From the NCBI RefSeq assembly GCF_900093605.1, contig NZ_FLYE01000047.1, forward strand, positions 143,410 to 207,409: 64,000 bases of DNA. The letters are read 5' to 3'. The notes under the pieces are model-generated. The model saw only the letters and a program-made list of their open reading frames with translations. It was not told the DNA's origin and ran no database searches. This DNA is from Candidatus Terasakiella magnetica (GTDB taxonomy: Bacteria; Pseudomonadota; Alphaproteobacteria; Rhodospirillales; Terasakiellaceae). The position numbers and the translations under genes are program-made. Below are positions 56,954-64,000 of the stretch, in pieces. Numbering within the stretch: position 1 is the stretch's first letter; each line of letters opens with the position of its first letter.

Positions 56954-57025
56954 CTATGCCCAATTTGTATTATTTTACCCATGGTCATATCTTATCTTTT
57001 TGAGTAAACTGTGCGTTGGGTGAAT

Positions 57026-57934
57026 ATGAAGCAGGTTTGGAATATGTATTTTCTACGGCAGATGAGTGTGACTGCGGCGGTTTTTCTTTTTGCACTTTCA
57101 ATTGTGCAGGATACGCATGCCAATGCATCTCTTGAAAATCAAAAAATAGAAATTCTCAATAAGCTAAAAATGCTCACACAAAGCGTTGCCACCTCAGCTT
57201 GCTACATCGGAAGCTTTTATGAAGCTGATCGATATAGTGGAAAGCTCAGCCAATCTATTGATACCTTTAATGCCAATCTGGATAAGTTGATCAATGGGGA
57301 AGAGATTACGGATTTCCCAAAAGAAGATGACCCGAAGATTCTCGCTCAATTAAAGAAACTCGATACAAACTGGAAGCTCTTGCAATTCGCATCAGATATT
57401 TTACTGCGCACAAGCAAGTTGCCGGGGCTTGATGTCGATATTATTGCTGAATTTAATATGCCGACGCTTGAGCAAGCTGATCGTGCCATTTCAGCAATGG
57501 AACAGCAATATACGAGCACAAAAAGCGACCAGGCCAATATCAGGACGTTGCAGCTCATTGGGGATCAGGTCGTGTTGGTCCAAAAAATTACAAAGGAGTT
57601 CTGCCTGATTTCCTATCAGTATGCTTCGGTTAAAGATCGTCAAAGGCTGCGTGATGCAGTCCGTCTATTTGATCAAAACCTGATGGACTTAACAAAAGGG
57701 AATTCTGCTGAAAATATTTTATCCGCACCGACAAAGGGGATTGTGAAAACTCTCGGTCGTGTCAGTGATAATTGGGAAGACCCGCGCGAGATTTTGTTGA
57801 AAATTGCAGACGGTAAGCATGCAACATATGATGATTTTGATGAAATCACTTATATGAATAAGAAATTGGTCAAATATAACAAAATCGCTCAGTCACAGTT
57901 TTTACGATATTTTCAAAGTCAGAGTGGTGAATAG
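57026..57934 (+). CDS. Secreted hypothetical protein, 302 aa
   Basis: The Met five codons after an in-frame GTG is used because of GGGTGA before it. A signal peptide (hydrophobic core 'VTAAVFLFALSIV', likely end at 'THANA') precedes an all-helical mature domain that looks like two related halves ('QSVATSACYIGSFYEADRYSGKLSQSIDTFNANLDKLI' and 'KEFCLISYQYASVKDRQRLRDAVRLFDQNLMDLT'). This is typical of PilJ/Type IV pili methyl-accepting N-terminal-like helical sensor domains. First chromosomal gene right of the element. Confidence 0.6.
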   Translation: MKQVWNMYFLRQMSVTAAVFLFALSIVQDTHANASLENQKIEILNKLKMLTQSVATSACYIGSFYEADRYSGKLSQSIDTFNANLDKLINGEEITDFPKEDDPKILAQLKKLDTNWKLLQFASDILLRTSKLPGLDVDIIAEFNMPTLEQADRAISAMEQQYTSTKSDQANIRTLQLIGDQVVLVQKITKEFCLISYQYASVKDRQRLRDAVRLFDQNLMDLTKGNSAENILSAPTKGIVKTLGRVSDNWEDPREILLKIADGKHATYDDFDEITYMNKKLVKYNKIAQSQFLRYFQSQSGE

Positions 57935-57938
57935 GCGA

Positions 57939-58136
57939 TTATTTTGAAGACTGTTTTATGAAATGATCAAACTTGCTGTTTGCCAGTTCTTCTAGATTAA
58001 TAATTGTTTCAGAAATCACATCACAAATATCAGCACATCCAATGGTGCCAAGCTTCAGTTTGCCTGTATTGCAGTTGAAACAATGCCTTTCTGCCTGAAG
58101 CAGGATATGGTCAACTTGTTTTTTTTCAGGAGCCAT
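57939..58136 (-). CDS. Small Cys-containing protein, 65 aa
   Basis: The product has Cys at 'HCFNCNTG' and 'GCADICDV', a possible metal-binding or disulfide pattern, and a helical C terminus. It is convergent with the secreted protein gene, with a 4-bp gap. No family recognised. Confidence 0.5.
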   Translation of the reverse strand: MAPEKKQVDHILLQAERHCFNCNTGKLKLGTIGCADICDVISETIINLEELANSKFDHFIKQSSK

Positions 58137-58313
58137 TTGGATAAGACTTTAAAGTTATAATTATTCTAATAAGCGCCTTATAGTCATTTCTGAGCGCGAT
58201 ATCTATCTCGTATAAATACGTATGTATGAAAAATCTGTTTCATCTTTAAATTTGATTAAAGTCTTTCGCTGGCATATATTTATAAAAAGCTAAATAAAAT
58301 GAGGGGCTTTAAA

Positions 58314-59120
58314 ATGAAAGTCCTAGCCGTATCAGATCTACATTTGGAAACCCGCACCTCTGAGAGCAAGCCGTTAGAGTTTGATGCACAAGGGGCCGAT
58401 CTGCTTATCCTTGCAGGTGATATTGATGAGGGGGAGCGTGGCTTTTTATGGGCTGTGCGCATGGCTGAGCGTTATAATCTGCCAACGGTCTATATTAATG
58501 GAAATCATGAATATTGGGGCAGTGGCCTACATTTAAAGGACTTGCTCGCTAATAAGGCTGAAAGTTATCGCGAACGCGGCATCCCCATTTGGTTTTTAGA
58601 ACGAGATATTGCTTATATTCCGGTCAATGAACATATGGTGCGGGTTTTAGGGGCGACCCTTTGGTCGGATTTCGCCTTAAATGGTGAGGATGGCCAAGAT
58701 GAGGCCATGAAGATCGCAGGCCAACATATGCCGGATTACCGCCATATTCGAACTCATCCTTGGAAAGTTTGGCAAAAACTTACACCTAAAGATACTTTAG
58801 AAATGTGTGAAGAAACCATCCACTGGATGTGGGAAGAGGCTATCCACCCCTATGAACATGGGCCGACCATTTTTGTCACCCACAATGCCCCGTCCTTTCA
58901 GTCTGTACATGATGAACATAACGGGCACGTGCTTTCACCTGTGTTTTCGTCAAATTTTGAAGAGTTGATCGATTTTGCCCATGTGTCTTTGTGGGTGCAT
59001 GGCCATGTACATCATAGTGTGGACTATGTGATCCATGACACCCGTGTGGTCTGCAATCCTCATGGCTATTTTGGCAATGAAAATACTGACTATGATGGAC
59101 ATAAACTGATTGAGATTTAA
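58314..59120 (+). CDS. Calcineurin-like metallophosphoesterase
   Basis: The 268-aa protein has all metallophosphoesterase motifs: 'SDLHLET' (D-x-H), 'GDIDEG', 'GNHEYW' (GNHE), 'THNAPSF' and 'GHVHH'. It has no signal peptide, so it is cytoplasmic. The substrate is not predictable. The start is the Met with GAGGGG eight bases before; an upstream in-frame Met lacks a ribosome site. Convergent with the EAL gene. Confidence 0.88.
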   Translation: MKVLAVSDLHLETRTSESKPLEFDAQGADLLILAGDIDEGERGFLWAVRMAERYNLPTVYINGNHEYWGSGLHLKDLLANKAESYRERGIPIWFLERDIAYIPVNEHMVRVLGATLWSDFALNGEDGQDEAMKIAGQHMPDYRHIRTHPWKVWQKLTPKDTLEMCEETIHWMWEEAIHPYEHGPTIFVTHNAPSFQSVHDEHNGHVLSPVFSSNFEELIDFAHVSLWVHGHVHHSVDYVIHDTRVVCNPHGYFGNENTDYDGHKLIEI

Positions 59121-59125
59121 TCAGC

Positions 59126-60799
59126 TTATTTCTTTTTAACCTTGGATTTCGGGGCGAATTTACGTGAATAGAGATAGGGGTCAGGGTCTGGCTTTCCAAA
59201 GAACCAGCCTTGTCCATAATCAATTCCGCATTCTTTCATGTGATAGGCCATTTGTTCATCTTCAACCATTTCGGCAACGGTTTCGATTTTCAAATCACGA
59301 CACATGTTTGCCATGGCTTTTAACAGGTCATGGCCTTTATCGGTTGAATAGGCGCGCTTAACAACAGGGCCATCAAATTTAACGACATCAACATCTAACG
59401 CGTTGAGATAGTCAAAACTCGCCGCACCTGCGCCAAAATCATCCAGACAAATTTCAAAACCAAGCTCTCTGAAAGATTGAATAGTGTTATTCACTTTTTG
59501 CAAATCATCAATCTTTGCGGATTCTGTAATCTCAAACAGAAGTTTCTTTGAAAGACTTGGGTCTTCTTTAACAAGGCATAATAAGGATTGCATAAAGGCC
59601 TCATTACCAACCGTTGCCCCGGATAAGTTTACGGCAACGGGCGGAATGGCTTTGCGTTTGTTGTAACGCGTGACTTCTTCAATGCATTTTTCAACAATTG
59701 CCATATCAAGTTCAGAAATAATCCCGACTTCTTCAGCAAGATTAATCATGTGATATGGAGATTGACCGCCATGTTCGCCTCTAAAGCGCACAAGCCCTTC
59801 AAAGTGATGGACATAACCACGGTTTAGATCGTTGATCGGCATGTAATAAATATCAAAATCACGTGTTCGTGAAATTTCTTTGATGAAATCAACATTTTTC
59901 ACCGTATTGTTCATCATGCCTGAAAGAACATCGGAAATATTATCTTCCCGCAGGGAGCCCTGATTCTCACAGAATTTCTGCATGGTATGCATCATGGCAC
60001 GACTGACTTGATCTTCACTCATGTCAGCGCCATCGACTTCTAATGTGGAGGAAATCGCCTGTACCATCGCACCGGCAGGGTGGATGTTTTTCGCTAATTC
60101 TTCAATTTTGCTGTTAACACTATCTGCATCAACTTCTTTAGAGTGGGCAAAACTGAAACTGTCTTCATCAATCCGGCTTGCTGTGTCGCCACCAATTGAG
60201 TTTTCATTCAATAAATCAGAAATTTCGTCCAAGATTTTCTGTTTATCTTCTCCGTCAACTTCTTGAAGCAATTTATCAAGCTGGTTGACCTTAACCATGG
60301 AAACCTGAGCATCCCCACCGGCGCGAATAAAGGAACTGATCCTTTCTGATGCAGCCTGAGAGAAGGATTCGGCATCCAGAAGGTCTGTGTCTTGGTCACG
60401 GCGAAGCGGATTGATTTTGCCAAAGGAATCTTTTTTGGGTTCAACTTTTATGGCTAAGAAAAAATGATTGTTAAAATCAGGTACGCGATAACCAGACAGA
60501 ACAATACGCAGCTTTGCCCCTTTAGGGCCTTTCAGGTGAAGTGTCACATCATCAAGTCGGCCTTTGTTACTGGCCGTATCCATCAGCTCGTCCACCAACA
60601 GATGGTCGTCTTCATGGATGTAATCAAGGAAATTGGTTTTTCTCATTTGGGCAGGTTTTTTGCCCAGCAGAACGGGCGTTGCCCCTGCAACAAACTCGAT
60701 CATGCGAGAATCGTTGAGCTCAAATAGTAAGTCTGCTCGGCAAAAGGCTAATGCGACGAAGCGGTCTTTTTCTCTTATTGATGTATCACTGGCTGTCAT
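59126..60799 (-). CDS. EAL-domain c-di-GMP phosphodiesterase-like protein
   Basis: The 557-aa protein has an N-terminal PAS-like region (about 15-125), a helical middle part and an EAL domain (about 310-545). Motifs present: 'EGLVRF' (EGL in place of EAL), 'VNLSG', 'FEITES', 'LDDFGAGAASF', 'VKFDG', 'AEMVEDE' and 'GQGWFFGKP'. The metal and catalytic residues are kept, so hydrolysis of c-di-GMP is possible despite the EGL variant. No GGDEF motif is visible. Confidence 0.85.
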   Translation of the reverse strand: MTASDTSIREKDRFVALAFCRADLLFELNDSRMIEFVAGATPVLLGKKPAQMRKTNFLDYIHEDDHLLVDELMDTASNKGRLDDVTLHLKGPKGAKLRIVLSGYRVPDFNNHFFLAIKVEPKKDSFGKINPLRRDQDTDLLDAESFSQAASERISSFIRAGGDAQVSMVKVNQLDKLLQEVDGEDKQKILDEISDLLNENSIGGDTASRIDEDSFSFAHSKEVDADSVNSKIEELAKNIHPAGAMVQAISSTLEVDGADMSEDQVSRAMMHTMQKFCENQGSLREDNISDVLSGMMNNTVKNVDFIKEISRTRDFDIYYMPINDLNRGYVHHFEGLVRFRGEHGGQSPYHMINLAEEVGIISELDMAIVEKCIEEVTRYNKRKAIPPVAVNLSGATVGNEAFMQSLLCLVKEDPSLSKKLLFEITESAKIDDLQKVNNTIQSFRELGFEICLDDFGAGAASFDYLNALDVDVVKFDGPVVKRAYSTDKGHDLLKAMANMCRDLKIETVAEMVEDEQMAYHMKECGIDYGQGWFFGKPDPDPYLYSRKFAPKSKVKKK

Positions 60800-60838
60800 G
60801 CCTGTTTTTCTCCCCGTTGGAGAATAGCTTAATGGTTT

Positions 60839-61474
60839 CTAGTTTCTGTTTCTACGGTGTTTTTGATTATTTTGTCGCTTATGGAATGTTTTTTTACGCT
60901 CAACCGGGACTTTAGGCAGGTCATCCTCATTAATTGAAGCCTCAAGCCATTGACCTGTTTCTAAATTGTCTAAATTCCAGGGACCAATGGCATAGCGAAT
61001 CAATCGTAAGGTGGGGAATCCAACAGCTGCTGTCATGCGCCGCACTTGGCGATTTTTCCCTTCTGTAATGCTGAGTTCAATCCAACTGGTGGGGATATTA
61101 GCCCTAAACCTGACAGCAGGCGTGCGCTCCCAAAGGTTTTCTGGTTCATCCATCAGGCGCACTTTTGCCGGGCGTGTTTTGCCATCCTTTAAAGTGACAC
61201 CGTTTTTAAGCATGGTGAGGGCTTCTTGGGTGGGGACGCCTTCCACCTGAACCCAATAGGTTTTGGGCAGCTTGAATTTAGGATGAGAAATACGCGCCTG
61301 AAGCTTTCCATCTCCAGTAAGAAGCAAAAGCCCCTCGCTGTCTTTATCGAGGCGACCTGCGGCATAGACCTTGGGAATATCAATATAATCAGCCAGTGTT
61401 TCGCGCTTAATTCCCTCATCGGTGAATTGGCACAGTACATTAAAAGGTTTGTTGAATAAGATAATTTTCGACAT
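60839..61474 (-). CDS. rluE: 23S rRNA pseudouridine synthase, RluE-type
   Basis: The 211-aa enzyme has the RsuA/RluE fold with the catalytic Asp in '[19 protein letters not shown]', then '[11 protein letters not shown]' and '[22 protein letters not shown]'. It lacks the N-terminal S4 domain, which is typical of RluE (E. coli U2457 of 23S rRNA). The tail is basic. Confidence 0.85.
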   Translation of the reverse strand: MSKIILFNKPFNVLCQFTDEGIKRETLADYIDIPKVYAAGRLDKDSEGLLLLTGDGKLQARISHPKFKLPKTYWVQVEGVPTQEALTMLKNGVTLKDGKTRPAKVRLMDEPENLWERTPAVRFRANIPTSWIELSITEGKNRQVRRMTAAVGFPTLRLIRYAIGPWNLDNLETGQWLEASINEDDLPKVPVERKKTFHKRQNNQKHRRNRN

Positions 61475-61527
61475 GGCTATCTTTATCTAATAAGTATGAG
61501 CATAAGGCAATCAATTAGGAAATAATC

Positions 61528-61884
61528 ATGGCTCAAGGTTCGGATAACGCATGCTTTTCACATATTACGGACCCGCAATTGCGTGAGATTATCACCCAGT
61601 CTTTATCTGAGATGACGACCTTGTTAGAAGAAACACCCTGTTTATCGGCTGTCTCACTGGCTGATCAGCTTAATGAAATTAAGAAAGTTGCCTTTGAGAA
61701 AATGTATGCCATTGGTCGCGAAACGATGGAACGTGATCGCTCAGAAGAAGTCTTAAAAGCAATCCGTTCCTTACAGGATGCTTTTGGGCAGATCATTGTT
61801 GCAATCTCCCCCATGGATAGCGTGCGTTTGTGCCTTAAAGAAACATGGCTGAAAGAATTGAAGGGTGAGCTTCCCCAAGACTGA
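61528..61884 (+). CDS. Hypothetical helical protein, 118 aa
   Basis: An AGGAAATAATC region precedes the start. The product is all-helical and acidic ('EMTTLLEETPCLSAVSLADQLNEIKKVAFEKMYAIGRETMERDRSEEV'). No family recognised. It is followed by a shared terminator. Confidence 0.6.
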   Translation: MAQGSDNACFSHITDPQLREIITQSLSEMTTLLEETPCLSAVSLADQLNEIKKVAFEKMYAIGRETMERDRSEEVLKAIRSLQDAFGQIIVAISPMDSVRLCLKETWLKELKGELPQD

Positions 61885-61904
61885 TCCGCAATAGCCATAA
61901 AAAA

Positions 61905-61936
61905 ACGACCCTTCATGGCAAAGGGCCGTCTTTTTA
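61905..61936. terminator. Bidirectional terminator
   Basis: ACG-CCCTT / AAGGG-CGT with a 7-nt loop and T-runs on both sides, between convergent genes. Confidence 0.8.
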
Positions 61937-61960
61937 TTTTGGTGTCTTCGCTTAACTTTA

Positions 61961-62167
61961 TTAGTGAGTGCGAACTTTTTGGTAGAGTTTGCGGTCTTCC
62001 AGTGCGACTTCACTCAGAGTCTGCATTTGCAGATCATCACGTTCATTGGTTAGATGAACATGCATAGGCAGGTTCGGGAGTTCAATAAGGCGTGTGGCAA
62101 TCCATACAGTCTCTGGATGGCCGACCTTGAAAAACCGGTCACCCGGCTGGACGTGTGCTTTAGCCAT
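61961..62167 (-). CDS. Small conserved-type protein, 68 aa
   Basis: The product is beta-rich and basic-acidic mixed ('VQPGDRFFKVGHPETVWIATRLIELPNLPMHVHLTNERDDLQMQTLSEVALED'). This compact layout resembles a small hypothetical protein widespread in Rhodospirillales, from memory only. GAGGAAAC precedes the start. Confidence 0.6.
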   Translation of the reverse strand: MAKAHVQPGDRFFKVGHPETVWIATRLIELPNLPMHVHLTNERDDLQMQTLSEVALEDRKLYQKVRTH

Positions 62168-62255
62168 TGTTTCCTCACAATCAGAAATTTGATATCATTT
62201 AACTTGCCTCTATCTTTGAGCAAAAAAGTTAAGAAACCTTTGATGTGAGGTTTTT

Positions 62256-62284
62256 TTGAGAAAAAAAAGTTTTTCGTATATAAT
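62256..62284 (+). promoter_or_regulatory. Promoter of the SPOR-domain lipoprotein gene
   Basis: TTGAGA, 17 bp, TATAAT: a near-consensus promoter, about 145 bp before the GTG start. A hairpin AAACCT/AGGTTT with a T-run (62234-62257) just upstream may stop readthrough from the left. Confidence 0.75.
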
Positions 62285-62434
62285 AATAAGTGGGCGTTGA
62301 TCCTTTTTGTTTTCATTAAAGAAATATTAGGATTCACATAGGATTATGGGAGAACCTATATTAGGAGTCTTATAGGCTTGTTTTCGCATGCGGCGGAAAT
62401 ATCAGCCTAGGACATAAGCAAAAGGAACAAAAGC

Positions 62435-63847
62435 GTGTTTGGGAAGACAAAACGCTATGCTGCACTTTTCGCTGTGGGTTTGACCATGTCTGCTTGCGGC
62501 GCGATTCAGGAAGGCAGTCTGCTTGATCCCGTATTCTGGGAACGCAGTGCTTTTTCAAAAACATCTGGTGGCCTCGTTGCTGCAGATAAAGGGTTGGCTG
62601 AACTGGTGAAGGGGAATTACCTTCCCGCAGAAGCTCTCTTTGATGAGGCTTTAGAAGCTGACCCCCACAATGTATATGCTTTGCTCGGCAAAGCCATGAT
62701 TTATCAAAACACAGGGCAGATCACCCGTGCGCGCTCCTTATATGAAGCGGTACTGGCACAGCGCCCAGATGAAAGCATGAATGTGGTCATCTGGAGTGAC
62801 AGCACGCCTCGCAATGTTTCAGAAGTGGCGAGCATGAACCTCTCCATGATCGATTCTGGTGGTGTTGTTGGTAATATGGCAACGGGCGCGGCTGGTGTGG
62901 ATAAACCAGCACAACTTGGCGGGCGTCCCGGTCAAGGTGTTGGCGGTGGTGCGGGTAACTATGGTTATCTGGCCCCAAGTAATGCCACAACCGCTATGCG
63001 CCAAACCGATATGCGCATGTCCTCAGGTGCGATCCCTGAAATGGGCATGGATGAAGGTACACGAAATATCGTGTCGCGCTTTACCACATTGCGTGACTTG
63101 CTCGATCAAGGCTTAATCACACCGGAAGAATATAAGATTCGTCGTCAACGCAATGTTGGCTCGCTCGTTCCGTTGACATCTAAGCCACCGGCAGCTGGGC
63201 TTGATCGTCCGGTACCGAGCTCGGCACAAGTCTCTGGTCGTTTGCGCGCTATTGGCCGTGCATTAGAGATGCGCGCCATCACGATTGAGCAACATGCGGC
63301 TGAGCGCAAAATGATTCTTGATGCGTTAATGCCTGATACACCGCTTATCTTGGCAAACCCGGCTGTGCCGCCCAAAGGCCTGATGGCATCTGCCGATACG
63401 GTGCGTCGCCTAGAAGGGCTGAAACAAGAAGGTTTGATCTCTTCTGATGAATATTCACGCGAGCGCGCCTCTATTGAAAAAGGCCTCCAGCCCGCACCAC
63501 CACGAACTGGTGGGTTTATGACAAAACCCACATCAGGTGGGGCAAACGCTTTAACACCGCGTAAAGCCATGAGAACAGGCGGACCGCAGCCTGCGGTCCA
63601 TTTGGCCTCATATAAGTCTAAACGAGACGCCAGTCGCGGTTGGACGCAGCTTAAGCGCACACACCGTAGCCTGTTAGGTGGTTTACAGTCCGAAGTCTCT
63701 CAAGTGAACCTTGGGCCAGGCAAGGGCGTTTTCTACCGTTTGCTGGCTGGACCATTGGATAGTAAGGGCGAAGCGTCTAACCTTTGCCGTAAGTTAAAGT
63801 CGAAACGTCAGTTCTGTGAACCCGGATTCATGGGGACCAACGGTTAG
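62435..63847 (+). CDS. Lipoprotein with TPR-, SHOCT- and SPOR-like regions
   Basis: The GTG start gives a signal peptide with lipobox 'MSACG'. A TPR pair follows (about 55-110: 'GNYLPAEALFDEALEADPHNVYALLGKAMIY'), then a Gly-rich linker. Three SHOCT-like short helical motifs have the form 'LRDLLDQGLITPEEYKIRRQRN', 'IGRALEMRAITIEQHAAERKMIL' and 'LEGLKQEGLISSDEYSRERASI'. A C-terminal SPOR domain ('AVHLASYKSKRDASRGWTQLKRTH...VFYRLLAGPL') binds septal peptidoglycan. Likely an outer-membrane or periplasmic envelope protein. Confidence 0.82.
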   Translation: MFGKTKRYAALFAVGLTMSACGAIQEGSLLDPVFWERSAFSKTSGGLVAADKGLAELVKGNYLPAEALFDEALEADPHNVYALLGKAMIYQNTGQITRARSLYEAVLAQRPDESMNVVIWSDSTPRNVSEVASMNLSMIDSGGVVGNMATGAAGVDKPAQLGGRPGQGVGGGAGNYGYLAPSNATTAMRQTDMRMSSGAIPEMGMDEGTRNIVSRFTTLRDLLDQGLITPEEYKIRRQRNVGSLVPLTSKPPAAGLDRPVPSSAQVSGRLRAIGRALEMRAITIEQHAAERKMILDALMPDTPLILANPAVPPKGLMASADTVRRLEGLKQEGLISSDEYSRERASIEKGLQPAPPRTGGFMTKPTSGGANALTPRKAMRTGGPQPAVHLASYKSKRDASRGWTQLKRTHRSLLGGLQSEVSQVNLGPGKGVFYRLLAGPLDSKGEASNLCRKLKSKRQFCEPGFMGTNG

Positions 63848-63877
63848 ACTCAAATAAATTTCTTCCCAAATACCAAG

Positions 63878-63911
63878 GGAGGTTGTGCATATAGGGCGCA
63901 ACCTCCTTTTT
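63878..63911 (+). terminator. Terminator of the lipoprotein gene
   Basis: GGAGGTTGTGC/GCGCAACCTCC (one wobble) with a 7-nt loop, followed by TTTTT. The last 89 bases of the window hold no further recognisable feature. Confidence 0.88.
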
Positions 63912-64000
63912 GTTTGTCTAGGGTTTAAAATAAATAGAATTAAAAAAGCGCAGGTTTCAGCCGTTTTTGAATTTATTTTGTGCAAATGCGAAAAAAAAGC

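Overview
The window looks like a chromosome segment from a marine or aquatic alphaproteobacterium, probably in or near the Rhodospirillales (Terasakiella/Magnetospira-like). That placement is inferred from protein style (RepC, MOBQ relaxase, an EAL protein and a response regulator with a degenerate 'Y-x-GP-x-R' linker) and not from a database match. About 56.8 kb of the window is one integrated conjugative element. It starts in the 3' end of an elongator tRNA-Met gene (64-140) and ends at a second copy of the last 15 bp of that gene (56902-56916). What appears to be the tRNA's original terminator lies just beyond this right copy, which supports insertion between the tRNA and its terminator.

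Layout of the element. (1) 145-4.5 kb: left end with hairpins, a RepC-type plasmid initiator, a secreted nuclease with coupled microproteins, and a catalytic-domain-only tyrosine recombinase. (2) 4.5-18 kb: an R64-like type IVb pilus operon: secretin, PilP-like protein, ATPase, inner-membrane platform, two bitopic proteins, pilins, a 956-aa tip adhesin with a phage-tail-fibre-like body, and a lytic transglycosylase. An atypical response regulator lies at each end. (3) 19-28 kb: accessory region with a tyrosine integrase, two paralogous XRE-repressor/operator/operon modules, an array of small gene cassettes separated by an 18-bp direct repeat, a transglutaminase-like protein and a large serine recombinase. 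(4) 28-35.9 kb: ParA/ParB-like genes, then plus-strand genes (OB-fold ssDNA-binding-like protein, orphan adenine methylase, small unknowns) interleaved with two families of strongly structured repeats. (5) 35.87-40.6 kb: a MOBQ-type oriT and TraA relaxase-helicase. (6) 40.8-56.8 kb: a minus-strand VirB/VirD4-type type IV secretion operon with TraC/TraD-like genes at its start.

How it fits together. The nic motif reads on the minus strand, so DNA entering a recipient would run from 35.87 kb toward lower coordinates, and the 20-35 kb region would be the leading region. The transferred strand is the template for the plus-strand genes there. Repeat families A/B/C (before three genes or operons) and X/D (near oriT and upstream of the methylase) keep their base pairing through compensatory changes. 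They are therefore candidate single-strand promoters (Frpo/ssi-like) or structured mRNA leaders for early, possibly anti-defence, genes. This is the main candidate for an undescribed system; the 18-bp-repeat cassette array is the second.

57.0-64 kb is ordinary chromosome: a secreted unknown protein, a calcineurin-like phosphoesterase, an EAL-domain protein, an RluE-type pseudouridine synthase, small unknown proteins, and a lipoprotein with TPR-, SHOCT- and SPOR-like regions.
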